A stretch of DNA of 64,000 nucleotides, from assembly GCF_027409185.1 (NCBI RefSeq), contig NC_084464.1:47219095-47283094 (forward strand). Reading direction: 5' to 3'. Source of the DNA: Cynocephalus volans. Taxonomy: Eukaryota; Chordata; Mammalia; Dermoptera; Cynocephalidae. Below are positions 1 to 12,180 of this stretch, piece by piece (within the stretch, counting starts at the first letter, position 1; every line of letters begins with the position of its first letter). The translations under genes were made by a program, and so were the position numbers. The notes beneath the pieces are model-generated. The model was not told where the DNA came from. It searched no databases and saw only the letters and a list, made by a program, of their open reading frames with translations.

Positions 1-184
1 ACCTTAACTAAGTGATAAAAGGTAACATCACCAATTCTGGGACAGGTACCTCCTGATGTGATGCACCAAGGAAGATACAATTTATGTAGGTAGCACCAAC
101 ACATATAACCTGAATCACAAGGAAACAGACAAGTCCATACTGAGGGACTGTACTAGATTATGTTCCTCCAAAACTCACTGAAGC

Positions 185-408
185 TTGAATTGTGTCCCCC
201 AAGTTTTACGTATTAAAAACTTGGTTCCCACTGTGACTCTTAAGAGGTTGGGAAATTCTCTTATGGTAATTGAAAAGTGGAGCCTTAAAGAGGTGATTTG
301 ATTGTAGGACCAAGCTGTAGTGAATGGATTAAAAATGGTGGTCAGGGGCGTGGCTCTGAGGGCTTTAAAATAAGGAGAGGAGAGTCTCTCTTTCTCTCTG
401 CAGGAAAG
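185..408 (+). repeat. MaLR LTR fragment (MST/THE1-like)
   Basis: The segment has the solo-LTR pattern of an ERVL-MaLR element: a GTGTCCCC box, ...TTAAGAGG... and GCCTTAAAGAGGTGAT. Both ends are eroded and no internal viral genes are present. Confidence 0.65.
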
Positions 409-1019
409 ACAAAGGCAGGCTACAGAATTATCCTAGGTTTAAGAGACACAAAAACTAAATGCAATGTTTGATCCTGGGTTGGATATTAGACCAGAAAAAA
501 AAAAAAATCCTTTTCCTGTAAAAGGCATTGAAACAATTGGAAATTTGAACAAGATCTAGATTAAATAACAATACTGTATTAATGCTTTATTTCTGTTTTG
601 TAATTATATTGTGGTTATATAAGTGAACGTCCTTGTTCCATGGGAATAATAAGTATTTGGGAATAAAGGGACATGATATTTGTAACTTATTCTCAAATAG
701 ATCATAAACTAGGGTTTTTTTCTAGCATCCACATTTTCATTTATAGGACTGAGCTGGGAACACAAACTTTGTAGAGCCTGCTTGTTTTCTGGAAGGCTCA
801 TGGCCTACATTTATGATAGCCGCTAGATGGCACTCTGTTTGGGATCCCCTAATTCAGACAGCCTAGGTTTCCACAGGCAGCATGCTTTTAGACTCAGTTA
901 TACTTTTAAAACTTGTACACAAAATCTATAGAAATAGATTTTTTTTCACAATGGCCTGCAAAGTCTTATATAATCTGACTCTTCACTGCCCTCTAAATCC
1001 ATCTCTCTACACTTATCTC

Positions 1020-1230
1020 CTTAAGTCTTTCTTTCCCTGATCTTCCTATATAAAACAGCAGGTCTTTGCCACATGCCTTCTGTCACTCCCCTTACCCTAT
1101 TTTTCTTTACCACTTGGCATTTTATTGTCTTCTGCCCCACATTCCCAGAATGTAAGTTTCATGAGGGCAGTCTATTTTGCTCACTGCCATATTCTAAATG
1201 CCTAGAATAGGGATACATAATGAATTTCTT
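1020..1230 (+). repeat. L2 3'-end fragment
   Basis: It has the typical L2 tail features: CCAGAATGTAAGTTTCATGAGGGCAG followed by a short A-rich end. It is old and diverged. Confidence 0.55.
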
Positions 1231-1464
1231 TCATCTTTAGTTATTGCTCATCATTACTCAATCAAAGTCCATTATATCCCCGCCCTCATCTAGCCCCCCA
1301 GTGGAACTAGACAGGCTTAAATGTCAAGCATTGAAACATTTTACATGGAAGTGGAGTCAGTGGAGTCAGCAGAGCCATCCTGCAAAAGGAATGCTTTAGA
1401 AAGATTACTTTGGCAAGAAGGTTTGGTAAAGTGTAGCAGAATGGAAGTCAAGATGCAGGAGACA

Positions 1465-1690
1465 CTGCAGGCCAAGGTCTCTGGAGTCAGGAGCACTGGG
1501 TTTGATCCTTGCTCCACAGTTTACCAGAGCTGCATGACTTTGGATAAACTGCTAGTTCAAGGAGCTCTCTGTGCCTCAGTTGCTTCACGTAAAAATGAGG
1601 GCAGGAATAATATCTACCTTATGGAGAATTTGTGAGGACATTTAATCCTGTGGTTAGTATAATGCCTGAACATAAATTTTAGCACTTCAT
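1465..1690 (+). repeat. MIR SINE
   Basis: It shows the MIR core order: GGGTTTGATCC box, TGCATGACTTTGG, TGCCTCAGTTGC, then a GGACATTTAATC-type tail. It is diverged, inside the SRPK1 intron. A 104-codon ORF here is chance. Confidence 0.65.
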
Positions 1691-2188
1691 GTAGGAAACA
1701 AGGAAAGAAGCAAATACTTGTTCATTTATTAGTTTTACAGAGTACCTATAGGTATACCAGGTACTCTTCTAGGCACTGGAAATGTAGCTGTGAACAAAGA
1801 AAGGTACCTTACTTCATTGTGTTTACACTCCCACACAAGGTGACAAAAAAATAGCCCTAATTTATCTGAACCTATTCAGTTCTTGAGTTAGGGCAGCAAA
1901 GTCCCATCAAAGTGCTATCTCACTCTCTCTCCAAGAGATAATGATGTCAGGATATGAGAAGGACTATACAGAAAACTTAAGTAGGGTACAGGGAATGTGT
2001 TCATGCTATTTTAAATAGTATTATGACATCTTAGTTAAGGAGGTGAGAGATGCTGAAGTTTAATCTGGAATGATTCAAAATGGTGGTTCCATAAATAAAA
2101 CTGAAATTCAGGAGGAGGAACTAATTTGAAGATTATGTGTTTGGGGTCTTAGAAATGATTTAGCTGTGGCTTTAAAAGCCAGAGTAAG

Positions 2189-3351
2189 CTATACTACAAA
2201 GCTATAATAACCAAAACAGTATGGTACTGGCATAAAAACAGACACACTGACCAATGGAATAGAATAGAGAATCCAGAAATCAACCCACACACTTACTGCC
2301 ATCTGATCTTTGACAAAGGCACCAAGCCTATTCACTGGGGAAGGGACTGCCTCTTCAGCAAATGGTGCTGGGATAACTGGATATCCATATGCAGGAGAAT
2401 GAAACTAGATCCATACCTCTCACCGTATACTAAAATCAACTCAAAATGGATTAAGGATTTAAATATACACCCTGAGACAATAAAACTTCTTAAAGAAAAC
2501 ATAGGAGAAACACTTCAGGAAATAGGACTGGGCACAGACTTCATGAATACGACCCCAAAAGCACGGGCAACCAAAGGAAAAATAAACAAATGGGATTATA
2601 TCAAACTAAAAAGCTTCTGCACAGCAAAAGAAACAATTAAAAGAGTTAAAAGACAACCAACAGAGTGGGAGAAAATATTTGCAAAATATACATCTGACAA
2701 AGGATTAATATCCAGAATATATAAGGAACTCAAACAACTTTACAAGAAGAAAACAAGCAACCCAATTAAAAAATGGGCAAAAGAGCTAAGTAGGCATTTC
2801 TCTAAGGAAGATATACAAATGGCCAACAGACATATGAAAAAATGCTCAACATCACTCAGCATCCGGGAAATGCAAATCAAAACCACATTGAGATACCATC
2901 TAACCCCAGTTAGGATGGCTAAAATCCAAAAGACTATGAACGATAAATGCTGGCGAGGCTGCGGAGAAAAAGGAACTCTCATACATTGTTGGTAGGACTG
3001 CAAAATGGTGCAGCCTCTATGGAAAATGGTATGGAGGTTCCTCAAATAATTGCAAATAGATCTACCATACGACCCAGCCATCCCACTGTTGGGAATATAC
3101 CCAGAGGAATGGAAATCATCAAGTCGAAGGTATACCTGTTCCCCAATGTTCATCGCAGCACTCTTTACAATAGCCAAGAGTTGGAACCAGCCCAAATGCC
3201 CATCATCAGATGAGTGGATACGGAAAATGTGGTACATCTACACAATGGAATACTACTCAGCTATAAAAACGAATGAAATACTGCCATTTGCAACAACATG
3301 GATGGACCTTGAGAGAATTATATTAAGTGAAACAAGTCAGGCACAGAAAGA
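2189..3351 (+). pseudogene. L1 ORF2 C-terminal remnant, disrupted
   Basis: The remnant covers the last third of ORF2, without endonuclease or reverse transcriptase. A TAG after the IHCW motif and a further stop divide it. A 36-bp tRNA-derived insert interrupts the C-terminal end. No activity is possible. Confidence 0.9.
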
Positions 3352-3404
3352 GAGCGCCGAATCCTAACCACTAGACCACCAGGGAACTTCAGGCACAGAA
3401 AGAG
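3337..3404. repeat. 16-bp target-site duplication around the tRNA-Glu half
   Basis: Copies at 3337-3352 and 3389-3404 are identical. The uninterrupted sequence is present in the related L1 copy near 18160, showing the pre-insertion state. Confidence 0.9.
3353..3388 (-). mobile_element. Retroposed 5' half of tRNA-Glu
   Basis: On the minus strand the insert reads AGT and then the first 33 bases of tRNA-Glu (TCCCTGGTGGTCTAGTGG..., ending GGCGCT just before the anticodon). A perfect 16-bp duplication TCAGGCACAGAAAGAG flanks it (3337-3352, 3389-3404). There is no poly(A) tail. The sister L1 at 17855-23313 lacks the insert. This fits the known class of tailless retropseudogenes from truncated tRNAs. 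Confidence 0.9.
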
Positions 3405-3454
3405 AAATACCACATGTTCTCACTTATTGGAGGGAGCTAAAAATTAATATATAA

Positions 3455-3600
3455 ATTCACACACACACATACACACACACACACACAAACCGGGGGGGGG
3501 GGGGAAGAAGATATAACAACCACAATTATTTGAAGTTGATACAACAAGCAAACAGAAAGGACATTGTTGGGGGGGAGGGGGGAGGGAGAAGGGAGGGAGG
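3455..3600 (+). repeat. L1 3' UTR microsatellite and G-rich tract
   Basis: A (CA)n run (3459-3488) is followed by a run of 12-13 G, then a G-rich polypurine tract with four or more G runs (3567-3600). This could form a G-quadruplex. The same order is present in the other young L1. Confidence 0.85.
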
Positions 3601-3726
3601 TTTTGGTGATGGGGAGCAATAATCAGCTACAATGTATATCGACATAATAAAATTAAAATTAAAAAAAAATAAATAAAATAAATAAATTAAAAAATAAATA
3701 AATAAATAAATAAAAGCCAGAGTAAG

Positions 3727-3824
3727 GGCTGGCCAGTTAACTCAATTGGTTAGAGTGTGGTCCTGATAACACCAAGATCAAGGGTTCGGCTCCCCTTAGA
3801 GGCCAGCAACCAGGGGGAAAAAAA
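3727..3824 (+). mobile_element. tRNA-Ile-derived SINE, monomer
   Basis: The body is tRNA-like: A box TTAACTCAATTGGTTAGAG, anticodon region CTGATAACACC, B box GGGTTCGGCTCC, then GGCCAGC and an A-rich tail. The flanking duplication is CAGAGTAAG (3718-3726 and 3825-3833). It sits directly against the L1 target duplication. Confidence 0.85.
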
Positions 3825-3964
3825 CAGAGTAAGAGCTGACTGGAAAAAGCACCTTAGAAACTTTAGTTTACTTACATGTAAACCTTACTCTTTTCTTTCT
3901 GCTTTGGGGAATGGGGAATTTTAAGATCTCCTAAGGTAGAGAACTGTCTTCTGGAGCCTGTTTT

Positions 3965-4350
3965 ACAGCGTCAATTATGTCCCTCCCAAAAACATAGGTT
4001 CGAGTCTCAACCTCCAGTACCTCAGAATGTGACATTATTTGGATACAGAGTCTGTACAGAGATAATCAAATTGAAATGAGGTTATTAGTTTGAGCCCTAA
4101 TCCAACATGACTGGTGTCCTTACAAAAAGTAGAAATTTGGATGTAGAGAGAGAGAGAGACATATAGAGGGAAGACAATGTGAAGAGACACACAGGGAGAA
4201 GATGGTCATCAACACGGTAAAGAATGGGGCCTGAAGTAGATTCTCCTTTCACAGTCCTAGGAGGAACCAACCCTGCAAACATCTTGATTTTAGACTTCTA
4301 GCATCCAGAACTGCGACAATAAATTTCTATTGTTTGAGCCACTCAGGGTA
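3965..4350 (+). repeat. MLT1-type MaLR LTR
   Basis: It carries the MLT1 sequence order: AATTATGTCCCTCCCAAAA, CCTCAGAATGTGAC, GGTGTCCTTACAAAAAG, GAGAGACAC, and near the end AATAAATTTCTATTGTTTGAGCCAC. The LTR stands alone without viral genes. Confidence 0.8.
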
Positions 4351-6759
4351 GATTGAAGAAAACCCTATCTGTATACTTATTTCCCCTAAGAAATCATAAG
4401 CCCCTTGGGAAAGGGCTCACTGTGTTGTAATCATCTTTGTATCCCTTCTAGAGTACCACACTTACTTAGATCTGATGAGAAGATTTAACAAGACACTATT
4501 TTAAGTTCTAGCACCTACACACGATGAAACTCAAGAAATGCTTAATTTCTCCCACTACCTCTTCCAAATATATTTTTCCTAAAAGATACTTTTTTCCTTT
4601 GGCAAAATGACATAATCCTTTACATATTTAATTTTTCCTGAACTTAATTTCTGAGATGTACTCAAGTAGTCTAAGGTTCTCAACTCAGAAATCTTAAACT
4701 CGAGCTAGGATTTGGCAACATCAGAATTAAAATGAGTGCCTAAGCTTATGAGGTGTTATATATAAATAATTAAATATAACCCACCCCTGCAACTCTGACT
4801 CAAAGACATCAAAAGACACTGTCCAAGTTCACCTAATGATGGCATTGGAAACAGGCTGTAACCTGGAACTGTATGATTTAAAAGGACAAGCTTTTTTTGG
4901 TAAACAGCATATAAGCATATTCCCGTATTGTATCCTTCCACCTAAACATGAGCATGAGTTACCTAATTTATTCCATTACATTCGTCATGCCGGCAAAGAA
5001 AAAAGTGGAATACAATTTCTGTTAATTCTATTCTCAAAGCCATACGAACTCGTAGAAAGCAGCTTGCCATCAAGCTCATGTGAGACAGAATGAAGTGTAC
5101 CTGGTATCTTCGATCAAACTGCTTGGTGAAAGGAAATCCTAAAACTGTTCACAGGCCAAAGAGCAGCACTACAATTAAAAGCAAAGTGAATGAGAGAGAG
5201 GATATGGTTGCCCATAAGGCACATTCATAATCAATTACAAAATAAGGCTACTCTAACATTTCAGGAAAACAAAAGTTCACAAGACCAATCCCAAAGAACT
5301 GTTAGTCTTGTTTAAAATGCCTAGACACTCAGAACAAAGAATTAAGAATTTCAGTAAATTAAATAGTGTTTAACGGTTATCAATGTGACTGATGGTGCCA
5401 ATACCAAACTTTATAGCACTGATGTTTGTTCACCACTATTGGTGACAATTCTTACACGGTAGTTAAAATATATATTAAATTTATTGAAACTTCTTGATAA
5501 GCTATCCTAAAATATCCATCAATACTGTCTAAGGCATTTAAGCCACTAATAAATTCATTACCCATTAGCAACAAATTACACCTGGACTTATTCTTTATCT
5601 ATACAAATAAAGGCACACCACGGTACAAATAAACATGATTTTTATTTAGCTCCTGCCCCACTGACTTTTGTGTCCAGTGGGAATATTTTGCTACTACAGT
5701 TCTCTGAAAACAAAGTTTATTTAAATTATTTTGTGGTTTCTGATAACTTTATGAAATCAATCCTTGTTAAATTAGATGAAAAACTGGACTATGATCTTCA
5801 CAGCTGATCTTGTGCGTCTTTTTCAAATTCCCAAAGTTAAGATATAAAGGAGGAGCCCCACTCCACACATTCTAATAACCACCATTTCCTTTTGTCTTAC
5901 TCATAGCATGCTTCCTAACCATATTTTAAAAAGAAACCAACATAATCACAAATTACATACAATAGTTCATTTTAAGCTGTGAACACAGATGACCTAAATA
6001 ATTCTGTAAGATTTGTAATCTTTAAAAAGCCAAAGATGACATAAAATGAAAGCAAACGGAAACAAACGCATCTGAGAAACCAGTGTTAACATAACCACAG
6101 AGCAAGGAACTAACCCATGCAACTTTAAAACTCAGTAATTTGACTCTACATTCCTAGTGAAATATACCCTAAGAAACAACAACAAAACATTGTTAGCTTT
6201 CTTTCGTAATCATATTGTTGACGGTAGGACTGGCACTGTCATTCTGAGAATGCTTTATGTATACTGTGGCAAAAATAAAGTGAGTAATCACAGAGGTGTA
6301 GTTGAGAACTGGGGGTTTCGGCGTGGGCTAAAGGAAGAGATATAAAATCAAAGAAGTTGACAAAAATCCCTGGGTCCTATAATTTGAATTTCAAGTATAA
6401 CATGAACTCATGTTATACTTTTTAAAAGAAAATACACAACTTATTTCCTAGCTCTCATCATAGAAAAGGCCTAGAAACAATGACTAACTCAGCAGGAATA
6501 AGCTTCTTAAACTCTCAGATTGTGGTCACCACATCCAATTTCCCACTTAAAGGCTTCTTGAAGAAAGGGCTATTTCCTGGTCTCGGGCAGAAGACGTACA
6601 AGATGAGTCTGGACATACTGTCATACCAGACAGCAAAAAAAGCTATCAAAGATGCCTAAGGTTGAGTCAAATGGACTCAGGACTCACCATGAAGAAATTC
6701 CAACTGGCCAAAGAGGGGACAATCAATAAAAATAACAACTACATACACTACAACATGTA
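4351..6759. other. SRPK1 intron stretch, nothing recognised
   Basis: AT-rich sequence without a supported gene, RNA or clear repeat. Short ORFs in both strands look like chance. Confidence 0.5.
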
Positions 6760-7115
6760 TGACTATTAAAAACATTATACTAAATAAAAGAAGCTAGTCA
6801 CAAAAGACTACATATTATATGATTCCATTTATACGAAATGTCCAGAATAGGCAAATCCATAGAGACAGAAAGTAGATTAGTCATTGCCTAGGGTTGGAGG
6901 TGGGATAGTACTGACGGCTGGGAGGGGGCGCAGATCATGGAGAATGACTGCAAATGAGTACAGGGTTTCTTTTTGGGTGATGAAAATGTTCTAAACATAG
7001 ATGGTTATACACAACTCTGTAAACAAAAAAAACCCCATAGAACTGCACACTTTAAATGGGTGAGTTTCATAGTATATAAATTATACCTCTACAAAAATAT
7101 AGGGGGAAAAACCTA
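6760..7115 (+). repeat. Old L1 3' end
   Basis: It has the L1M pattern: AAAGAAGCTAGTCACAAAAGAC, TCCAGAATAGGCAAATCCATAGAGACAGAAAGTAG, GGGTGATGAAAATGTTCT, then ACTTTAAATGGGTGA. A second copy of this segment lies at 58085-58375. Confidence 0.8.
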
Positions 7116-7489
7116 CAATGGATTGAACCACAAATATGTTTAAACCTGAGAGTTTATAATCAAATAAATCTTTATTGGTCATACTGGAGGATGGTAGAAA
7201 TCCAACTATGAACTGTCCCTCTGGGTAACCAAAGGTCTGAGGTGAAGTTTCTCTTTATAAAAGTATTACAATTAATAAATTAAGGAATAATAGAATATTA
7301 CCATTTTGAAACCTTAAACAAATGAATGGATCTAGGCAATGACCTGATGGAAATATATAATACCACTTAACAAATTAGCAAGGAAAAAAAACACAGAGAT
7401 TAAAACAACGGCAATGTAAGAAACTTATAAATCCTGATTCAAACAAAATTAGCAGGGACATCTGAATACTGACTGGATATTTGATATTA

Positions 7490-7745
7490 ACAGTTTTAAA
7501 AATTCTTAGGTGTGATTATAGTACTGTAGTCATGTTTTAAAAAATTAAGAGTCCTATCTTATGAAATGATATGATGCCTGGGATTTGCCTTAAAATAAGA
7601 CAGAGGAAAATGGAGGGAGAAGACACAGATGAAATAACATTGGCCATAGTTGAAATGCTGAAGTTGAGAGATGGATACAACAGAGTTTATTTTGCCATTT
7701 TCTCTACATTTGAAATTTTCCATAATAAAGCTTTTAAAAAGACAA
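7490..7745 (+). repeat. Old L1 3' end (L1MC/ME-like)
   Basis: Contains GAAATGATATGATGCCTGGGATTTGC and ends GAAATTTTCCATAATAAAGC. It is related to the segment at 43720-43940. Confidence 0.7.
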
Positions 7746-8849
7746 TAATGCTGCCTATCCTACACATCATTGGAATTAACTGCATTTCACTAATTCAAAT
7801 ATGAATGTCTCTCACTGTTTCACATCTCTGAAATGAAGACACATCTTACAGTCAATCGTGTGTCAGTTTAATTGGTAATATTTTTTTCTTAGTGGTGCAT
7901 AAAATGCTGTCTGAAAATTGACAGTATCTTAAATTCAATGAGAAACTGTAAGATTACATATATAGACATATACTTCTCCTTAGCTAAATCATTATTTGCA
8001 TAGTACCTGAAGGGAAAAGTTCTAAAAAGTTCTCTCAGCTACCTGAATTTTCTTGCTTGGAATTAATTCAGTTACAGTGAGAAGCATCAAAAACAAAAAA
8101 TAAAACAACTTTAGCCAATATAAAAATGAACTTAGTCCCCAAACTAGAGAGAATTTGGGGAGCACAAAGTATACCCAAGGTGGAAAAAAACCCACAAAAA
8201 CTTGCCACAGTTATTCCACAAGGCCTAAGTTGATTCTAATTGATCGTCTGTCTTTTCTTCACTTTTAGTAAGGGAATTCTTAAGCACCCACAGTCTTATT
8301 CAATTTAGCACTTCAACAAGTTGCTGGTTTCAAGTGGTGATTTGGCAAGCCTGGGCCTCACTGTAGTATAAACCCTAATGTGAACAAAATTTACTAACAT
8401 ATGAACCTACTGAGGAAGAAAAAAGAAAATATTTCTACCAAGAGAAGTTCTACAGATGCAATTTTGCAAGTACATATTTATATTTAATGAAATCACACAC
8501 AATTAAAAGTGCAATTTTTTAAAAGATATAACATGTTTCACTGAAAAGTTCAAAAGTAAAAAGCAAAGCAAAAGATTAGCCACATTGTTAAAAAAAAAAA
8601 TCAACTAATGCCAAAAACACATTATAAATGAAATTTGAAAGACCAATAACTGAGAAATACGAATCTGCCATATTCCTAATAAAGGGCTCTTAAGATCCAG
8701 AAAAAGATCAACAATCCAATACAAAAAATGGACAAAAAGAAATTAAAATTAAAACAGGATACCGATACCTTATAGATGACCAGATTTGAGAAGATTTTTC
8801 AAATAATACTACCCAATTCTGGTGACTTCACAGGAGATGCAAGAACACA
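7746..8849. other. SRPK1 intron stretch, nothing recognised
   Basis: AT-rich, no supported gene or repeat family seen. Confidence 0.5.
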
Positions 8850-9160
8850 CCCACTCCCACTGTTCTGCCTGGAGCAGTCCTCCAAGTCTTTGTTCAAATG
8901 TCACCTTCTCCATGTGGCCTCTGTCACCCTATTTAAAACTGCAACCCTACCCCTACCTCTTAACTCTCCTATCTTCCTTTATTTCTCCACCTTATCACCT
9001 AACATAGTATGTAATCTACTTATTATGTATGTTGTTTATTTTGTTTCCTCTCTCACTAAAATAAAGCTCCTGAGGGGGCAGGGATGTTTTGCTTTCATTG
9101 CTGTATCCCGAGGATGAAAAATTGTGCTGGGGACATGGTAGGTGTTCAAAAACGATTTGG
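8850..9160 (+). repeat. L2 3' end
   Basis: The L2 order is clear: TGTTCAAATGTCACCTTCTC, a pyrimidine-rich block, AAAATAAAGCTCCTGAGGGGGCAGG, then GGTGTTCAAAAACGATTTGG. The 113-codon ORF here is chance. Confidence 0.75.
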
Positions 9161-9174
9161 TTAATGAGTAAATG

Positions 9175-9660
9175 TTAAACTGGTTAAATCTTTCTGGAGA
9201 AAACTTTGATGATACAAACTAAAAACTTTTAAAATGTACATATCAGTAACGTCACTTCTAAGAATTTATCCTAAGGAAATAATCACTGACATGAGCAACA
9301 ATTTATCCAAAAGATTATTCATCCTAGCTGTGAATTAACTGTGAAAAACTGGAAAAGAGCCCATAGTTGGAATACTTAATGCTATAAAAAATATTCTTGA
9401 TAATGTCAACTGGGGAAAATTATGCCCAATGATTCCATTTTTTGTCTTAAAGACTATACATATGTTTATTAATAGGAACTAAAATGAATTATGGTACGTC
9501 CATTTAATGGAATGCTAGATGAGGTAATTCCTTGTGTCCTGGAATCATTGCTAAGACTTAGTGAAAAGGTAGACCTTAAAAAAAATTGTAAGGCTGTACT
9601 ATATGCAACTGATACAGAACCAATTTCCAACATGCATTGTTAAGTATGAAAAGCATCCAA
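9175..9660 (+). repeat. Old L1 ORF2 3' fragment
   Basis: Diverged L1M-like sequence with CACTTCTAAGAATTTATCCTAAGGAAATAATCAC and a following AACTGGAAAAGAGCC block, typical of the ORF2 end of old L1s. Confidence 0.6.
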
Positions 9661-10289
9661 TATCATTAATTTTTAAAAAGTGTTTCAAGTTTACTGGCGA
9701 AACTTCCCACCGAATAAAAATATTGGAAACTTTCAAGTATTCCCCTTGTGCATTTTAGATACAAAAATTTACGTTTTTGGAAAATTAAGGAAAAAAAACA
9801 CCATCTCCCCTGATTCCACAGATCAATGAGTATTGGAATGAGCAAAAGTACTTCTCTAGCTCAATTAAAGAATTTCACTATGAAGTTTATACTAAACCCA
9901 TAAAGTTATTTAACCGAAAATAAAGTGAAGATCATCATCCCAACTAGCTTTCTAAGCTAAGTAATAAAATTATTAGGTATGAAATCCATTCTGGAATTAT
10001 GTTCCATAGAAACAATTTCAAAAGCAGACAAAAACTATTAATTTTTTTTTTCATATGGATGAACTGATAAATTATAAAAGCTTATGACAAACAGATAAAG
10101 GCACACAGCCATTGGTACACATATTGAAAACCAAATGTTCAAAGGCAGACAGGGCATGTGCTCTTCCAGAGACATAAGACAGTGGGTCATGGAAGGGTAC
10201 CCAGGCATCCTGAGGTCTCTCATTCAGAATCCTCTTTTCACTCAGCTTCTACCTTATTTGTCTTCAGACGCTTCAAAAGGAACTCACCT

Positions 10290-10470
10290 GGAGACAGCAT
10301 GGTTAGTAACCAAGGCTTTGGGGTATGTCAGACCTGGGTTTGAATCCTAGCTGTACAATTTCTAGGGGAGTAACCTGACAAACCTCACTTTTCTCATCTG
10401 TAAAGTAAAATGGAGATTGTTACCAACTAGTTAACGACAGTAAATAAAAGCATAGTGTCTGAAAAAGTGA
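10290..10470 (+). repeat. MIR SINE
   Basis: MIR order is visible: AGACCTGGGTTTGAATCCTAGC, TTTCTCATCTGTAAAGTAAAATGG. Diverged copy in the SRPK1 intron. Confidence 0.75.
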
Positions 10471-12180
10471 AATGGAGAAGGAACTGTTCAAATAAGACAA
10501 CTAAAAATCCCCAAAGTCAAATCTTTCAGCACAGTGAAAGAACCCAAAGGAAACCCCTCAAAAGAACACTGAGCTGGAAGGGAGGAGCCATGGATTCCAG
10601 TTTTGTCTCTAGTGCAACCAGCTCCATAACCCTGGACACATTATTTCACGTATGTGGTTCTAGTTTTAAGATTTACAAAATCAGAGAACTAAAAATCCTT
10701 TCCCCCTATACCACACCATGACTAAATGTAGAGTATTCTTAAAGCAAACCTTGTCCCTGACTAATCTGGTAACTAGCAATTTGCTTTTGCAAAATAACTG
10801 GAAGTCATCAAGAGTGCAGTCAGTCAGGAGTCATGGAACAGAATCAAGTTACCTGAGTCAGGTGGGTCTTGAACTTCTGACACAGTACTCTAACCAACTT
10901 ACTTAGACATTCCAGCTACTTACAAGGAGGCTGGGGAGGGAGGGAGAAAAATTATAAAGAAAAACTATTAATTTAAGACAAAAACAAAAATAAAGTACCT
11001 CTGAAATTACAAGTAAATGGGGCCGTTCACTGACATATTTTCAGGAATCAAAGTTGTATAAGATGTAATATTCAGTAAAATAACTGCTAGGTTATCTGTA
11101 ATGCATACTTGCAAATAATTAAGAACACAAATAACTCTAGGTTACTCACAGTAGTGAATGGAGTAATAGCAGTGAATGGAGTAATAGATAATCCAAAGTA
11201 CACATATCTGGCTTTATAAATAAAGCATATGGTCTAAATAGATAATCCAAAGTAATGTATATCTGGTGTTAAAAATAAAGTATATGATCCTCTATACTTT
11301 CATAGTATACTTTATACCTCCCAAATTACAGCTTGATTCAAGCTAATTACAAGATTAATTTCCAAGTGGTAATAGAGATGAGGACAGATGGTCTGAAAGA
11401 CTAGACTTCTAAAAAATCACCACCTCCTTACATCAGTTGAAAATATAACATTTTATAACACATTCACATCAGTTTCACAAGGAATAACAAAACTAAGGCA
11501 CACAAAAAAGGAACATTTAAATTCCTACTGCATACTAAAGGTAAACACACACACACAAACTCACACTAACATGCCTTGGTCACCAAGTACTTACAAAATA
11601 AAAAATTTCATAAGACACATAATAGAAAATGGAGCAAGAGGTGAGGTAACCTACCACTTTAGTTCTAGAGAATCATTATATGCTCTCCCCATACATCAGG
11701 TAGCCTCCAAAAACAACACACACCCTACACACACACTCACATGCACACGCACACACACCCACCCAATCTGGTATTATCATTCAGAAGTGTGATCTAAGAA
11801 GGCCTTTGAAATGTGTTATATTAACTCAGAGAGAATTAAACCAAATACAACACCACATAACATGAAATAAACGAAAAAATGCAAAGAAAATAATGCATCT
11901 AAAATTAAGAACTAGATGTAGAATTTTTTTCTGAATACAAATTGTCTAAGAGCTGATTTCCAAGACCGTTTGCAGTTAAACGTTAGTACAAGATCAAAGT
12001 TCTTAAGGCTAAGCCTCACTTGCAGAAGCCCTCTACTGGCGTTTCTACTAGGCTTTGACCAACTTTTGTGCTCCCGGCAACAGCGCTAAACCACTGCTAT
12101 GCATCCTGCTGATAAAACTGGACATATGGCACTTAACACACCAAACGAGAATCACCAACAACTTTAGCTAAAGAACTCTC
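10471..12180. other. SRPK1 intron stretch with simple repeats only
   Basis: No gene is supported. It contains a two-copy tandem repeat (11182-11291) and a short CA-rich patch (11700-11765). Confidence 0.5.
11182..11291 (+). repeat. Two-copy tandem repeat, unit about 54 bp
   Basis: Two adjacent imperfect copies each begin AATAGATAATCCAAAGTA and include ATATCTGG and AATAAAG. A shorter direct repeat, AGTGAATGGAGTAATAG, precedes them (11153-11188). Confidence 0.75.

Larger units (their letters stand above)
2189..3711 (+). mobile_element. 5'-truncated L1, young family (ORF2 C-terminus and 3' UTR)
   Basis: A truncated LINE-1 starts within ORF2 at the KLYYKAI-type segment and runs through the C-terminal Cys-rich domain ([19 protein letters not shown] ... 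[18 protein letters not shown]) to its 3' UTR and A-rich tail. Stops at about 2995 and 3047 break the frame. The 3' UTR carries a CA repeat, a G run and a G-rich polypurine tract. It is flanked by the duplication AAAAGCCAGAGTAAG (2174-2188 and 3712-3726). It is closely related to the antisense L1 at 17855-23313. Confidence 0.92.

Noticed and set aside
11695-11765. CA-rich patch as a regulatory element or CRISPR-like array
   Set aside because: It is a simple irregular CA repeat. There are no regularly spaced repeats with unique spacers, and the genome is mammalian.
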